38,918 bases of DNA from Bacilli bacterium (GTDB lineage: Bacteria; Bacillota_I; Bacilli_A; RFN20; CAG-826). A program made the position numbers and the translations under genes. The notes under the pieces are model-generated. The model was not told where the DNA came from. It ran no database searches and saw only the letters and a program-made list of their open reading frames with translations. Positions 17,124 to 25,343 of this stretch are shown here, piece by piece; position 1 is the stretch's first letter, and every line of letters starts with the position of its first letter. The DNA lies in NCBI GenBank assembly GCA_017454295.1, contig JAFTDF010000024.1, positions 1 through 38,918 of the forward strand, in the 5' to 3' direction.

Positions 17124-19967
17124 ATGGAAAAAAACGCAAAAGACTATATCCTCGTCCATGGGGCTAGGGAAAATAACCTGAAGAACATCGACTGCAGTAT
17201 CCCCAAGGGATCGCTGACGGTGTTTACCGGGCTTTCAGGCTCGGGCAAATCCACCTTGGCCTTCGATACCATCTTCTCCGAAGGGCAACGCCGCTACATG
17301 GAGTCGCTTTAGTACTACGCGAGACAATTCCTCGGCGGTTTCGAAAAGCCCGACGTCGAATCCATCGATGGTCTCTCCCCGGCGATTTCCATCGATCAGA
17401 AATCCACCTCGCATAACCCCCGTTCCTCGGTGGGCACGGTGACGGAGATCTACGATTATCTGCGTTTGCTTTATGCCCGCATCGGGGTCCCATATTGCCC
17501 CCATCACCATACCCCCATCCATTCCTATTCCCCGGTGGCCATGGCAAATGCCATCCTCCAGTATGAACAAGGCAGTCGCATCACCATCCTCTCCCCCGTC
17601 GTCAAACACGAAAAGGGAACCCATGCCGACACCATCGAAAAACTCAAACGCCAAGGCTTTGCCCGTCTTCGCGTCGATGGGGAGCTCAAACTCATCGAAG
17701 AGGTGGGGGAACTTGAAAAGAACAAACGCCATGACATCGATATCGTCATCGACCGTCTCATCATCAAAGAGGGGCTCGAATCCCGCGTCAACGAAGACGT
17801 CGAACTCGCCTTAGATTATGGGCATGGTTATTTGATTATTCTCTCGGAGAAAGGGGAACGCTTGCTTTCCCAGCACCATAGCTGCCCCGAATGCGGCTTC
17901 TCCATCCCTTCGTTAGAACCCCGTCTGTTCTCTTTTAACGCCCCGTTGGGATACTGCCCCGATTGCAAAGGGCTTGGCATCAAACGGGAAGTGGCCATCG
18001 ATTTGCTCATTCCCGATCCCGATTTATCCATTAATCAAGGCTGCATCCGTTATTTCTCCAACATCGTGGGTACCCAAAACATCGAATGGAAGGAATTCGC
18101 CTTGCTTTGTTCCACCTATAAGATCGATTTGGATACCCCTTGGAACAAATTAAGCAAGAAAGCCCAGGAAATCATCCTCTACGGTTCTCCCGATTATATG
18201 GAATACACGATTGTTTCCTCCTCGGGGAACAAGATGAATCGCCGCGGCAACATCGAAGGGGTTAAGACCCGAATCGAACGCCTTTACCGCGAGACTTCCT
18301 CCGATTGGATGCGGACGTATTACGAATCCTTTATGCGCGATTCCATCTGCACGACCTGCCATGGCGCACGGCTCAACGAAGCCGCCTTATCCGTGAAAGT
18401 GGGTGGGCTCAATATCCATGAGGCCACTGATTTGAGTTTGGATAAATTCGTGGAATGGGTGGACCAAGTCCGGGCCAACCTCGATGAGACCGACCGGCAA
18501 ATCGCCGATATGGTCCTCAAGGAAATCCATAACCGCGCCTCTTTCTTAGTGGATGTGGGCTTGGATTACCTCACCTTATCCCGTTATGCGATGACTCTCT
18601 CCGGTGGGGAAGCCCAACGCATCCGTCTTGCCACCCAGATCGGGTCGCGCCTCTCCGGGGTGTTATATGTCCTGGATGAACCTTCCATCGGTTTGCATCA
18701 AAAAGATAACGAGAAGCTCATCGCCACCCTCAAGAAGATGCGCGATTTAGGAAATACCCTCATCGTCGTCGAACATGACGAAGACACGATGCGGGAAGCC
18801 GATTACCTCGTCGATATCGGTCCCGGAGCCGGGATCCATGGCGGGGAAGTAGTGGTCGAAGGCACCTTGCAAGACGTCATCGATTGTCCCCGTTCCATCA
18901 CCGGCGCTTATCTCTCCGGACGGGAGAAGATCGAGATTCCCGCCAAGCGGCGGAAAGGTAATGGGAAAACCCTGCAAATCAAAGGCGCTTATTGCCATAA
19001 CCTGCAAAACGTCGATGTTTCTTTCCCTTTGGGGAAGTTCATCGTCGTCACGGGGGTGTCGGGTTCAGGGAAGTCTTCGCTGATCAACGAGACCTTGGTT
19101 AAAGGCATCGAAGACGCCATCACCAAAAAGAAAAACGTGACCCCTGCCCCCTGCAAAGCCATTTTGGGGATGGAGCACGTCGATAAACTCATTCACATCA
19201 CCCAAGAACCGATTGGCAGAACGCCACGGAGCAACCCCGCCACCTATACGGGAGTCTTCGACGATATCCGCGCCCTCTTCGCCGAAACCGATGAAGCCAG
19301 GGCGAGGGGCTATGACAAAGGCAGATTCTCCTTTAACGTGCCTGGTGGCCGTTGCGAGAAATGCCAAGGGGCGGGCGTCACCCGCATCCCGATGTCGTTC
19401 CTTCCCGACGTCTACGTCAAGTGCGACGAATGCGAAGGGAAACGCTATAACGCCGAGACCTTACTCTGCCGTTATAAAGGCAAGAACATCCACGATGTGC
19501 TTGAAATGCGCGTTGAGGAAGCGGTGGAATTCTTTGCCAATCGCCCCGGGATCCTTCGGAAGATCAAAACCCTCATGGATGTGGGCTTAGGCTATATCAA
19601 GTTGGGGCAACCCGCCACGCAGCTTTCCGGCGGGGAAGCTCAGCGCGTCAAACTCGCCACCGAATTACAACGCAAAGCCACCGGCAAGACCGTCTACGTC
19701 CTCGATGAGCCGACCACCGGCTTACATACCGACGACGTCAAACGTTTGATCCAAGTGCTCCAAAGCATCGTCGACCATGGCGATACCGTCATCGTCATCG
19801 AACATAACCTCGACGTTATCAAAGTTGCCGACCATGTCATCGACCTCGGCCCTTTGGGTGGCTATCGCGGCGGCAAGATCGTCGCCACCGGCACCCCCGA
19901 GCAAGTCGCGGAAGTCGAAGGCTCGTTCACCGGGTATTATCTGAAGAAAATCTTGAACCACGATTAA
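17124..19967 (+). pseudogene. uvrA: UvrA excinuclease subunit, interrupted by an in-frame TAG at codon 63
   Basis: The frame would encode 947 residues, the normal UvrA length, except for TAG at 17310-17312. UvrA is the damage-recognition ABC ATPase of nucleotide excision repair. The Walker A motifs GLSGSGKST (about 33-41) and GVSGSGKSS (about 645), two ABC signatures (TLSGGEAQRIRLA and QLSGGEAQRVKLA) and the zinc-finger cysteine sets (CPECGF ... CPDCKG; CEKCQG ... CDECEG) are all present. Around the stop it reads RRYMESL*YYARQFLGG, where relatives have ESLSAYARQFL, so a Ser codon TCG has become TAG by one base. Everything after it is intact and in frame, which points to a very recent mutation or a base error. 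mntP follows by one base. Confidence 0.9.
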
Positions 19968-19968
19968 T

Positions 19969-20622
19969 ATGACTTGGCCCATCCTTTCCCAAATCATCCT
20001 TTTTGGCATTGCCTTGTCGATGGACGCTTTCGCCGTGTCCATCATTTCGGGCCTTACCATGCAAGGGCTGAATCGGAAACGGAACTTCTTTATCGCCGGA
20101 ACCTTTGGCTTTTTGCAGGGTTTTATGCCGCTGCTTGGCTTTTTGAGCTTAGAACTCATCGAGGTTTTGGTGGATTCCACCGGGGGCAGCCGGGCCTCGG
20201 AATTCATGACCACTTCGGTCACCTGGATTGCCTTTGCTTTGTTGCTTTTAATCGGCGGGAAGATGTTATTCGAGGCGATTCATGGACTAATATCCCCACC
20301 CGAGCATCCCGAGGAAAAGCAATTCTCCCTCAAAGCGGTTTTCCTGCTTGGCATCGCCACCTCCATCGACGCTTTGGCGACGGGAATCGCCTTCCATAAC
20401 GTCGACGCCAAAGGACAAGTGATGTCGACGATGTCGACCATCTGGCTCCACGTAGCCATCATCATGGTGATCACCTTTGCGTTTTCCTTGATTGGATTAT
20501 TGCTTGGGAAGCAGATTATCAAGTTACTCAAAGGGCGTTATGAAATCGCCGGCATCATCGGCGGCGTGATTCTCTTGTTCTTAGCCGCCTGGATCGTCGT
20601 TTCCCATTACGTTGGTTTATAA
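19969..20622 (+). CDS. mntP: MntP-like manganese efflux pump
   Basis: 217 residues with six predicted membrane segments in two related halves. The paired motifs SMDAFAVSIISG (about 17-28) and SIDALATGIAF (about 130-140), each with the conserved Asp in the membrane, identify the MntP family, which exports manganese. The stop of uvrA is one base upstream of the ATG and there is no ribosome binding site, so it is probably translated by coupling to uvrA. No yybP-ykoY manganese riboswitch is seen. The last ~40 bases are duplicated nearly 2 kb downstream (22540-22609). Confidence 0.88.
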   Translation: MTWPILSQIILFGIALSMDAFAVSIISGLTMQGLNRKRNFFIAGTFGFLQGFMPLLGFLSLELIEVLVDSTGGSRASEFMTTSVTWIAFALLLLIGGKMLFEAIHGLISPPEHPEEKQFSLKAVFLLGIATSIDALATGIAFHNVDAKGQVMSTMSTIWLHVAIIMVITFAFSLIGLLLGKQIIKLLKGRYEIAGIIGGVILLFLAAWIVVSHYVGL

Positions 20623-20652
20623 GCTTATTGCTTCTGAAAGGAAGCGGTGCAC
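20583..20652. repeat. 70-bp direct repeat, copy 1
   Basis: Identical at 68 of 70 positions to 22540-22609 (differences at 20625 and 20636). It covers the 3' end of mntP and the 3' end of the convergent lipoprotein gene. This is the functional copy. Confidence 0.92.
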
Positions 20653-21200
20653 CAAAAGCCGCCGTTTTCGTTTTTCCAGTTGAAGCAAACGAGCAATTCC
20701 TTGGCTGGGGTTTCCCGGTTTGGACTATGGGGAAGGGCGTAGATCTGGAAATCTTGCCCGCCGATGGTCGCATCCCCGTCATAGCGGAAGCAATGTCTCC
20801 CGGAAAGATTTGATTTATCGTTTGGATGAACCATCTTGGTAGGGGCCCCAGAGAGTACCCATTTGTCTTGGAGGCTTGACTCTAAGGCGAATCGACAACC
20901 ACGCCAGGTCAAAAGGCAGGTACGAAGGTTTTCGGTGGTTCCCTCTTTTCCTCTATCCCATAAAGGGAACCCCCAGATTCCATGATCGGCAAGGCTTTCT
21001 TGCGAGTCCTGGATGACACATCCGGAATCGGCGGAGAATTCAAAGCCTTCAGGCATTGGCCCTTGTTGGGCGGAAAAGACATAAGAGCCCGTTTCGACGG
21101 TAGGCAATACTCCGGCCAGTCCCTGTTTCCCGGCGGGCTCGAAAACGGCGCAAGCATGAAGCGGGAGCAGGCATATTAAGAACAGAGGGAGGGCTTTCAT
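20625..21200 (-). CDS. Small predicted lipoprotein
   Basis: 191 residues from the ATG at 21198-21200. The signal peptide MKALPLFLICLLPLHAC ends in a lipobox with the lipid-anchored Cys at 17. The mature part is rich in Gly, Trp and Cys and has no motif that I recognise. The ATG overlaps the TGA of the upstream peptidase gene (ATGA), so the two form a coupled operon; the longer reading to 21308 is not needed. The extreme 3' end lies in the 70-bp repeat shared with position 22540, so a near-copy of its last residues (CTASFKKQ) is readable there too. Confidence 0.7.
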   Translation of the reverse strand: MKALPLFLICLLPLHACAVFEPAGKQGLAGVLPTVETGSYVFSAQQGPMPEGFEFSADSGCVIQDSQESLADHGIWGFPLWDRGKEGTTENLRTCLLTWRGCRFALESSLQDKWVLSGAPTKMVHPNDKSNLSGRHCFRYDGDATIGGQDFQIYALPHSPNRETPAKELLVCFNWKNENGGFWCTASFQKQ

Positions 21201-22477
21201 GAAAGAAGCGCTCCGCAGCCACAATAGTATTGGTTCGAAACGGTTGTTTTGAAATAAGCTTTGTGAACGTGCGCACTTTGGTTGTATACGGCCAAGACGC
21301 CGGCACAATTAAACAACCCAAGTTTTGACATTAGTACTTGAGAATAATCCTCGTACCCAAAATGGACTAGTAATTTATCGGTGACAGACGAATAACCGTA
21401 GATTACCACGGCATGATCGATGTTTCCGCTAAATTGGCCAGAGTAATCGGGCATATTCCCCATATAAATAGCCGGGAAACCGTCATCGATTGGGTCGGTA
21501 GGAGAAGCAAAGACATTGAGATAATAGTAAAAACTATAAGTTTTTTTGGTACCAATGAAAGAGGATAACGCATCTTTGACATCCCAAATCATGGTTGTTC
21601 CAATGCCGTTTCCCCATGCGGCGGTAGGAAAGGAATCACTTATCTCAGGGATCCCGTGCCATGGATAAATAGATCCCGGATATCTTGTGCCTTCGTGAAT
21701 TGAGATATAGCTGTTTGATTCGCTGGAGGAAAAATACCCGCTGCTTTTAAAGATCTCTAAATAACCCAATACCAAGGATGCTGCAACATATCCGCAAATG
21801 ACGCCTGTGTTGGTTGGATGACAATCGGAATTGAGGCGGAAATACCAATCATAATCAATATGGTGATCAACATTTACATAGTAGTCTGAAAAAACTCTTT
21901 GCGAGGAATGTGGAACCGTTGTTAGTTCTTCATCAGCATTCATTTTTATCGAGGTCCTTGGAACGAAATTAGTCTCTCTAGCTTCGTCAATAGTGGAACG
22001 ATAGTAACTAGCGGATTTATCGGTTAAAGAATCGACAGTTTTTTGATTTAAAAGGCAACCAGTGTGGAAATTAGAATAACCCCCCGATTTAGAACGGAGA
22101 ACAAATCCATACGTTGGAACAAAGAACAATTCGGTATAGCCGTTACATTTTGGGCTGTTTGTGGCGGGGCAAAGCTGGGTTATATCCCCAACGGCTGGAT
22201 TATATATCCCAAATCCAATAGGACTTAGTTCAACCAAATAATATGGGTTATGTGCTAAATCAAAGATTAGAGAAGTTTTGTTAATTGAGAAAGCGTCGTT
22301 TCGCAAATGATATCTCGCTTCCTGAAGAACGGCTTTTGCTGCGTCATCTTTCGTTAATTGAATAGCATATTCTTCCCCGTAATCGTTGCGATACTTGGTT
22401 TCTGGTTGCCCGGCGTTTTGGCCAATGTAGTACGTAGGTGTGCAAACGAGCACTGGAAGAAGTAACAAGTTTTTCAT
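21197..22477 (-). CDS. Predicted secreted papain-like (C39/C10-type) cysteine peptidase
   Basis: 426 residues from the ATG at 22475-22477. A short hydrophobic N terminus (MKNLLLLPVLVC) suggests export. A Cys at about 228 in NTGVICGYVAASLVLGYLE and a His at about 355 in NIDHAVVIYGY, followed by LLVHFGY, are spaced as in bacterial papain-like peptidases. The last 25 residues (HVHKAYFK ... YYCGCG) resemble the small His/Cys module found at the C terminus of many Firmicutes surface proteins. The gene is visibly AT-richer than the core genes, so possibly acquired. No ribosome site; a -10 sits 6 bases before the ATG. Catalytic activity is inferred from two residues only. Confidence 0.65.
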   Translation of the reverse strand: MKNLLLLPVLVCTPTYYIGQNAGQPETKYRNDYGEEYAIQLTKDDAAKAVLQEARYHLRNDAFSINKTSLIFDLAHNPYYLVELSPIGFGIYNPAVGDITQLCPATNSPKCNGYTELFFVPTYGFVLRSKSGGYSNFHTGCLLNQKTVDSLTDKSASYYRSTIDEARETNFVPRTSIKMNADEELTTVPHSSQRVFSDYYVNVDHHIDYDWYFRLNSDCHPTNTGVICGYVAASLVLGYLEIFKSSGYFSSSESNSYISIHEGTRYPGSIYPWHGIPEISDSFPTAAWGNGIGTTMIWDVKDALSSFIGTKKTYSFYYYLNVFASPTDPIDDGFPAIYMGNMPDYSGQFSGNIDHAVVIYGYSSVTDKLLVHFGYEDYSQVLMSKLGLFNCAGVLAVYNQSAHVHKAYFKTTVSNQYYCGCGALLS

Positions 22478-22483
22478 GAGGAT

Positions 22484-22489
22484 AGTATA
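22484..22489 (-). promoter_or_regulatory. -10 of the peptidase-lipoprotein operon, leaderless
   Basis: TATACT on the minus strand, 6 bases before the ATG at 22477. The -35 is unclear. Confidence 0.5.
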
Positions 22490-22539
22490 ATGCCTTTTTT
22501 GAAGGGGTCTATGAACGAACTGAATTGTTTGAATCGTCA

Positions 22540-22609
22540 AGCCGCCTGGATCGTCGTTTCCCATTACGTTGGTTTATAAGCCTATTGCTTCTTAAAGGAA
22601 GCGGTGCAC
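22540..22609. repeat. 70-bp direct repeat, copy 2
   Basis: Second copy, 1957 bases from the first. Here the mntP tail is not attached to a mntP gene, and the right end runs straight into a truncated hydrolase frame. This marks a recombination junction. Confidence 0.92.
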
Positions 22610-22875
22610 TACATGATGGGGCATTCCCTTGGTGGGACCTCCGCGGCGCTTTTCTTATCCGGCAACAAGGATGAGACGTTCAAGGGGATCATCTTTCTGG
22701 CGAGTTATCCGAATAAGGAGTTAAACGATTCCTATCGTTGCCTATCCATCTATGGGTCCAATGACGCGGTACTAAACAAAGCCGAATACGAAAAGAACCG
22801 AAGCAACTTCCCCGCGAAAATGACGGAAATCGTGATCGATGGTGGCAATCATTCCTATTTCGGCGATTATGGGTT
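22604..22875 (+). pseudogene. Alpha/beta-hydrolase fragment, truncated at both ends
   Basis: About 90 residues. MMGHSLGG carries the nucleophile elbow (GHSLGG), followed by SIYGSNDAVLN (acid residue) and GGNHSYFGDYG (catalytic His), as in the dienelactone/alpha-beta hydrolase 5 group. The N-terminal half, roughly 100 residues in relatives, is missing because the 70-bp repeat joins just before the elbow; the C terminus stops at GDYG, where the IS30 remnant begins. There is no plausible start codon or ribosome site. A relic. Confidence 0.75.
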
Positions 22876-23031
22876 TCATGCCTTGGTGACGGTGGAGTTG
22901 CGGACGATCTCGCGCATGACCGTGGAACGGCTCACGCCGAGCTTCTCCGCGACGGATCTGAGGGTGGATTCGGGGTTCTCGGATATCTCGAACTCGATCA
23001 GCACCCGGTCGTGGTATCTCAGGTGTTTCAT
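22876..23031 (-). pseudogene. IS30-family transposase, N-terminal remnant
   Basis: 51 residues from ATG 23031 to TGA 22876-22878. MKHLRYHDRVLIEFEI then TLRSVAEKLGVSRSTVMREI and VRN give the N-terminal helix-turn-helix typical of IS30 transposases (HTH_38 type). The catalytic DDE domain is gone. It abuts the hydrolase fragment, so a deletion or imprecise insertion has fused the two. Upstream sequence to about 23125 probably holds the element's end (CTGTTGCGAT near 23123). Confidence 0.7.
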
Positions 23032-23187
23032 ATGTTTTCGTTTCCTTTCTGGTCCCCGTCTGGAGGGACGTTAAAAGGATAGCAAAGGCGAATTCGCGGG
23101 CGAAACGCGACGGCCGCCAGGCGGCTGTTGCGATTTACTTGCTAACTAACGATATTTTAAAATTTTTGTATTTTTTATACCATTTTA
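23032..23187. other. Non-coding junction: IS leader and AT-rich start of the defence island
   Basis: The left part is GC-rich IS leader and end; at about 23135 composition switches abruptly to AT-rich. The stretch GTTTCCTTTCTGGTCCCCG (from 23040) has a close relative at 28140 beyond the far side of the cassette. I see no gene here. Confidence 0.5.
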
Positions 23188-23216
23188 TTGAAATATTGAC
23201 ATAATACTGCTACTAT
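23188..23216 (+). promoter_or_regulatory. Promoter of the defence cassette
   Basis: TTGAAA (23188-23193), 17 bases, TACTAT (23211-23216). A second TTGACA at 23196 has no -10 at proper spacing. GAGGAG at 23225-23230 lies 6 bases before the ATG. Confidence 0.5.
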
Positions 23217-23236
23217 AACGGCCTGAGGAGTGCAAT

Positions 23237-24643
23237 ATGGAAATTGGCATTGTAAGAATAGAATCGGTGCGTTTGTCTCATTTTCGGAACGTCGGATTTG
23301 GAGAAGTTTTTTTCTCCGAGAAGAAAAAAGTCGAAAAAGGGATTATCAATGATGTTTCTCTATCCCCGGTTTTGGGGATTTATGGGCAAAACGGATCCGG
23401 AAAAACTTCTGCTTTGCTAGCTTTGCGCATTATTCAGTTTCTGCTTTCGGGCAGGGAATTGCACCCCACCATCTGCGATTATATTCAAACTGGTTTCGAA
23501 TCCTTTACCATCGCGATAGATTTTTTGGTGCGCCGCGGTGATACATATTCTTACGCTACTTACGAAATCGAAATCGGGCGAGCAAAAAATAGGTCCGTCC
23601 GCGTCTATAGCGAGAAACTTTCTTTTACGAAATTTGCCGAAGGTGAAAGGAAGGCCAATCTTTTCTCGTTCACGGCCCCCGATAAGATTAACCCTGCCTT
23701 CCTCAAGAGGATGGACGCCAAAGACCAGGCGATTTACCGATATGTATGTGTCCATGACACGGGGAATGAGAACGAAGGCATGACCGCTGTTTATTCATCG
23801 GTCTTCAGCAAAAATCTTTCAGCACTCTTAGAAGGCAACAAAGAGGCATTCCCCGATTATTACAATCTGGTTGTTGACTTACAAACATTCGCGGAATCTC
23901 GTCTTGCTATTTATTCGATTAGCTATTTTAACGAAAACGATCAGGTTGGCATTCGTCTCCGCCTCAAGGAAGAAAAAGGGGATGATCCTTCCCGATTTAT
24001 TTGCCAGGATCTATTTATTCCTTTTGCGATAAATCAATTACCAAGGGCTCAGTATGAGGTTTTAAAAACTAATTTAGACCGCATAAACAAGGTTATGCCC
24101 GCCATCATTCCAAATTATAAAGTCGAGATTATCAATGTTATGGTTCCCGACCCCCGAAAGATGGATCCTGAGAGCAGCTTCATCAATTTCGTTCTGGCAT
24201 CGAATCGAGGCAATGGGCCGGTACCTTTGCAATACGAATCCAACGGAATCAAAAAGATTATTTCTATCCTTTCTGGGTTTATTGATGCTTATAACCACGA
24301 AGGGTGCACGATGGTTGTCGACGAGCTTGACAGCGGCATCTTTGAATACTTGCTTGGAGAACTCGTTTATGCCTTTGGCAGTTTTGGAATGGGACAATTA
24401 ATATTCACATCGCATAACATGCGTGTTTTGGAAAAACTAAGCCATAAACATGTTTTCTTTTCGACAACGGACAACAATAACGCTTTCACGCAAATAACTA
24501 ACGTACACGAGACCAACAACCTTCGCGACCTTTACTATAAATATATCGCGACCGGATTAAAGGATGGCACAAAACTTTTCGACATGGTCAATACCGAGGA
24601 TATCGTGGCTGGTTTGTCTTCGCCGGAGGAGCAAAGCAGATGA
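23237..24643 (+). CDS. ABC/SMC-type ATPase of a putative defence system (AAA_15/AAA_21-like)
   Basis: 468 residues. Walker A GQNGSGKTS at about 50-58 follows an N-terminal VRLSHFRNV strand typical of RecF/OLD-type ATPases. The signature-like segment YESNGIKKIISILSG precedes Walker B MVVDELDSG at about 358-366 and the switch LIFTSHN near 390. This is the nucleotide-binding core shared by OLD, GajA, AbiLi and RloA ATPases, but it ends without a fused TOPRIM domain; that function seems to be in the next gene. The stop overlaps the next ATG (ATGA). The gene is clearly lower in GC than the flanking core genes. I infer that it senses infection or DNA ends; this has not been shown. Confidence 0.75.
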   Translation: MEIGIVRIESVRLSHFRNVGFGEVFFSEKKKVEKGIINDVSLSPVLGIYGQNGSGKTSALLALRIIQFLLSGRELHPTICDYIQTGFESFTIAIDFLVRRGDTYSYATYEIEIGRAKNRSVRVYSEKLSFTKFAEGERKANLFSFTAPDKINPAFLKRMDAKDQAIYRYVCVHDTGNENEGMTAVYSSVFSKNLSALLEGNKEAFPDYYNLVVDLQTFAESRLAIYSISYFNENDQVGIRLRLKEEKGDDPSRFICQDLFIPFAINQLPRAQYEVLKTNLDRINKVMPAIIPNYKVEIINVMVPDPRKMDPESSFINFVLASNRGNGPVPLQYESNGIKKIISILSGFIDAYNHEGCTMVVDELDSGIFEYLLGELVYAFGSFGMGQLIFTSHNMRVLEKLSHKHVFFSTTDNNNAFTQITNVHETNNLRDLYYKYIATGLKDGTKLFDMVNTEDIVAGLSSPEEQSR

Positions 24644-25335
24644 AGCGATGCCTGCTTCTCGTAGAAGGCCCTTTCGACCGTCAGCGCCTAGCGGCATTGA
24701 AGGGTCTTTTTGACCCTGGCAAGCTTGAAATCGTTCCTTTTGGAACCGACATCTTAAAGTCAAAATCTTACGCGGAGAATACCGACAGGGAAATCACGGC
24801 CCTCCTTGCCAAAGACAAACTCTATGAATTCTCGGATTTCGACATGATAGTGCAGGTTTGCGATACTGATGGCTGCTTCATAGATGAAGGACTAATAAAG
24901 CAAGGAAACGGACATATCGTCTATTGTTCCGACCATATTGAAGCAGCGGATCCGCAATCTGTTCGCGCCGAGCATCGGCAAAAAGCCAAAACGATAAATA
25001 TGTTGCTCGCAAGCGGACACATCATGCTTTATTACAACTCATGTAATATCGACCATGTCTTTGACAATAATCAAAACCCCTCAGACACCTTCAAGAAATC
25101 GGCGGCAATTAGAATGTACAAGAACACTCAAAACAATCATGAGGCTTTGGTACGTGCTCTCTTTGTGGCGGAAAAATCCCATTCTCATTCATTCCAAGAC
25201 AGCTGGAATTACATTAAAAGCGGAACGAATTCACTGGTGGCGACGTCGAACCTCGTCTATTTTCTCCTTGATAATTATGAATACCTAACCGAGGATGCCA
25301 AGGCTCTGGTGGATACATATCGCGGGAAGGAATAA
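24640..25335 (+). CDS. TOPRIM/RloB-like putative nuclease subunit
   Basis: 231 residues. The N terminus MKRCLLLVEGPFDRQRL has the Glu of a TOPRIM motif (about 9), and FDMIVQVCDTDGCF near 67-80 has the DxD, the pattern of TOPRIM-like proteins such as RloB/AbiLii. No other catalytic motif is evident. GGAGGAG lies 8 bases upstream and the start overlaps the ATPase stop, so the two are made together. In OLD and Gabija GajA the same two activities are one protein; here they would be split. The TOPRIM call is moderate, because the motif context is weak. Confidence 0.55.
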   Translation: MKRCLLLVEGPFDRQRLAALKGLFDPGKLEIVPFGTDILKSKSYAENTDREITALLAKDKLYEFSDFDMIVQVCDTDGCFIDEGLIKQGNGHIVYCSDHIEAADPQSVRAEHRQKAKTINMLLASGHIMLYYNSCNIDHVFDNNQNPSDTFKKSAAIRMYKNTQNNHEALVRALFVAEKSHSHSFQDSWNYIKSGTNSLVATSNLVYFLLDNYEYLTEDAKALVDTYRGKE

Positions 25336-25343
25336 ATTTCCAA

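Noticed and set aside
17310..17312. TAG read as a sense codon (genetic-code change)
   Set aside because: pyrG ends with TAG at its normal C terminus just before glnA, and only one internal TAG was found in conserved genes; a single mutation or error explains it better.
23196..23219. TTGACA with TATAAC as the defence promoter
   Set aside because: The spacing is only 12 bases; TTGAAA with TACTAT at 17 bases fits better.
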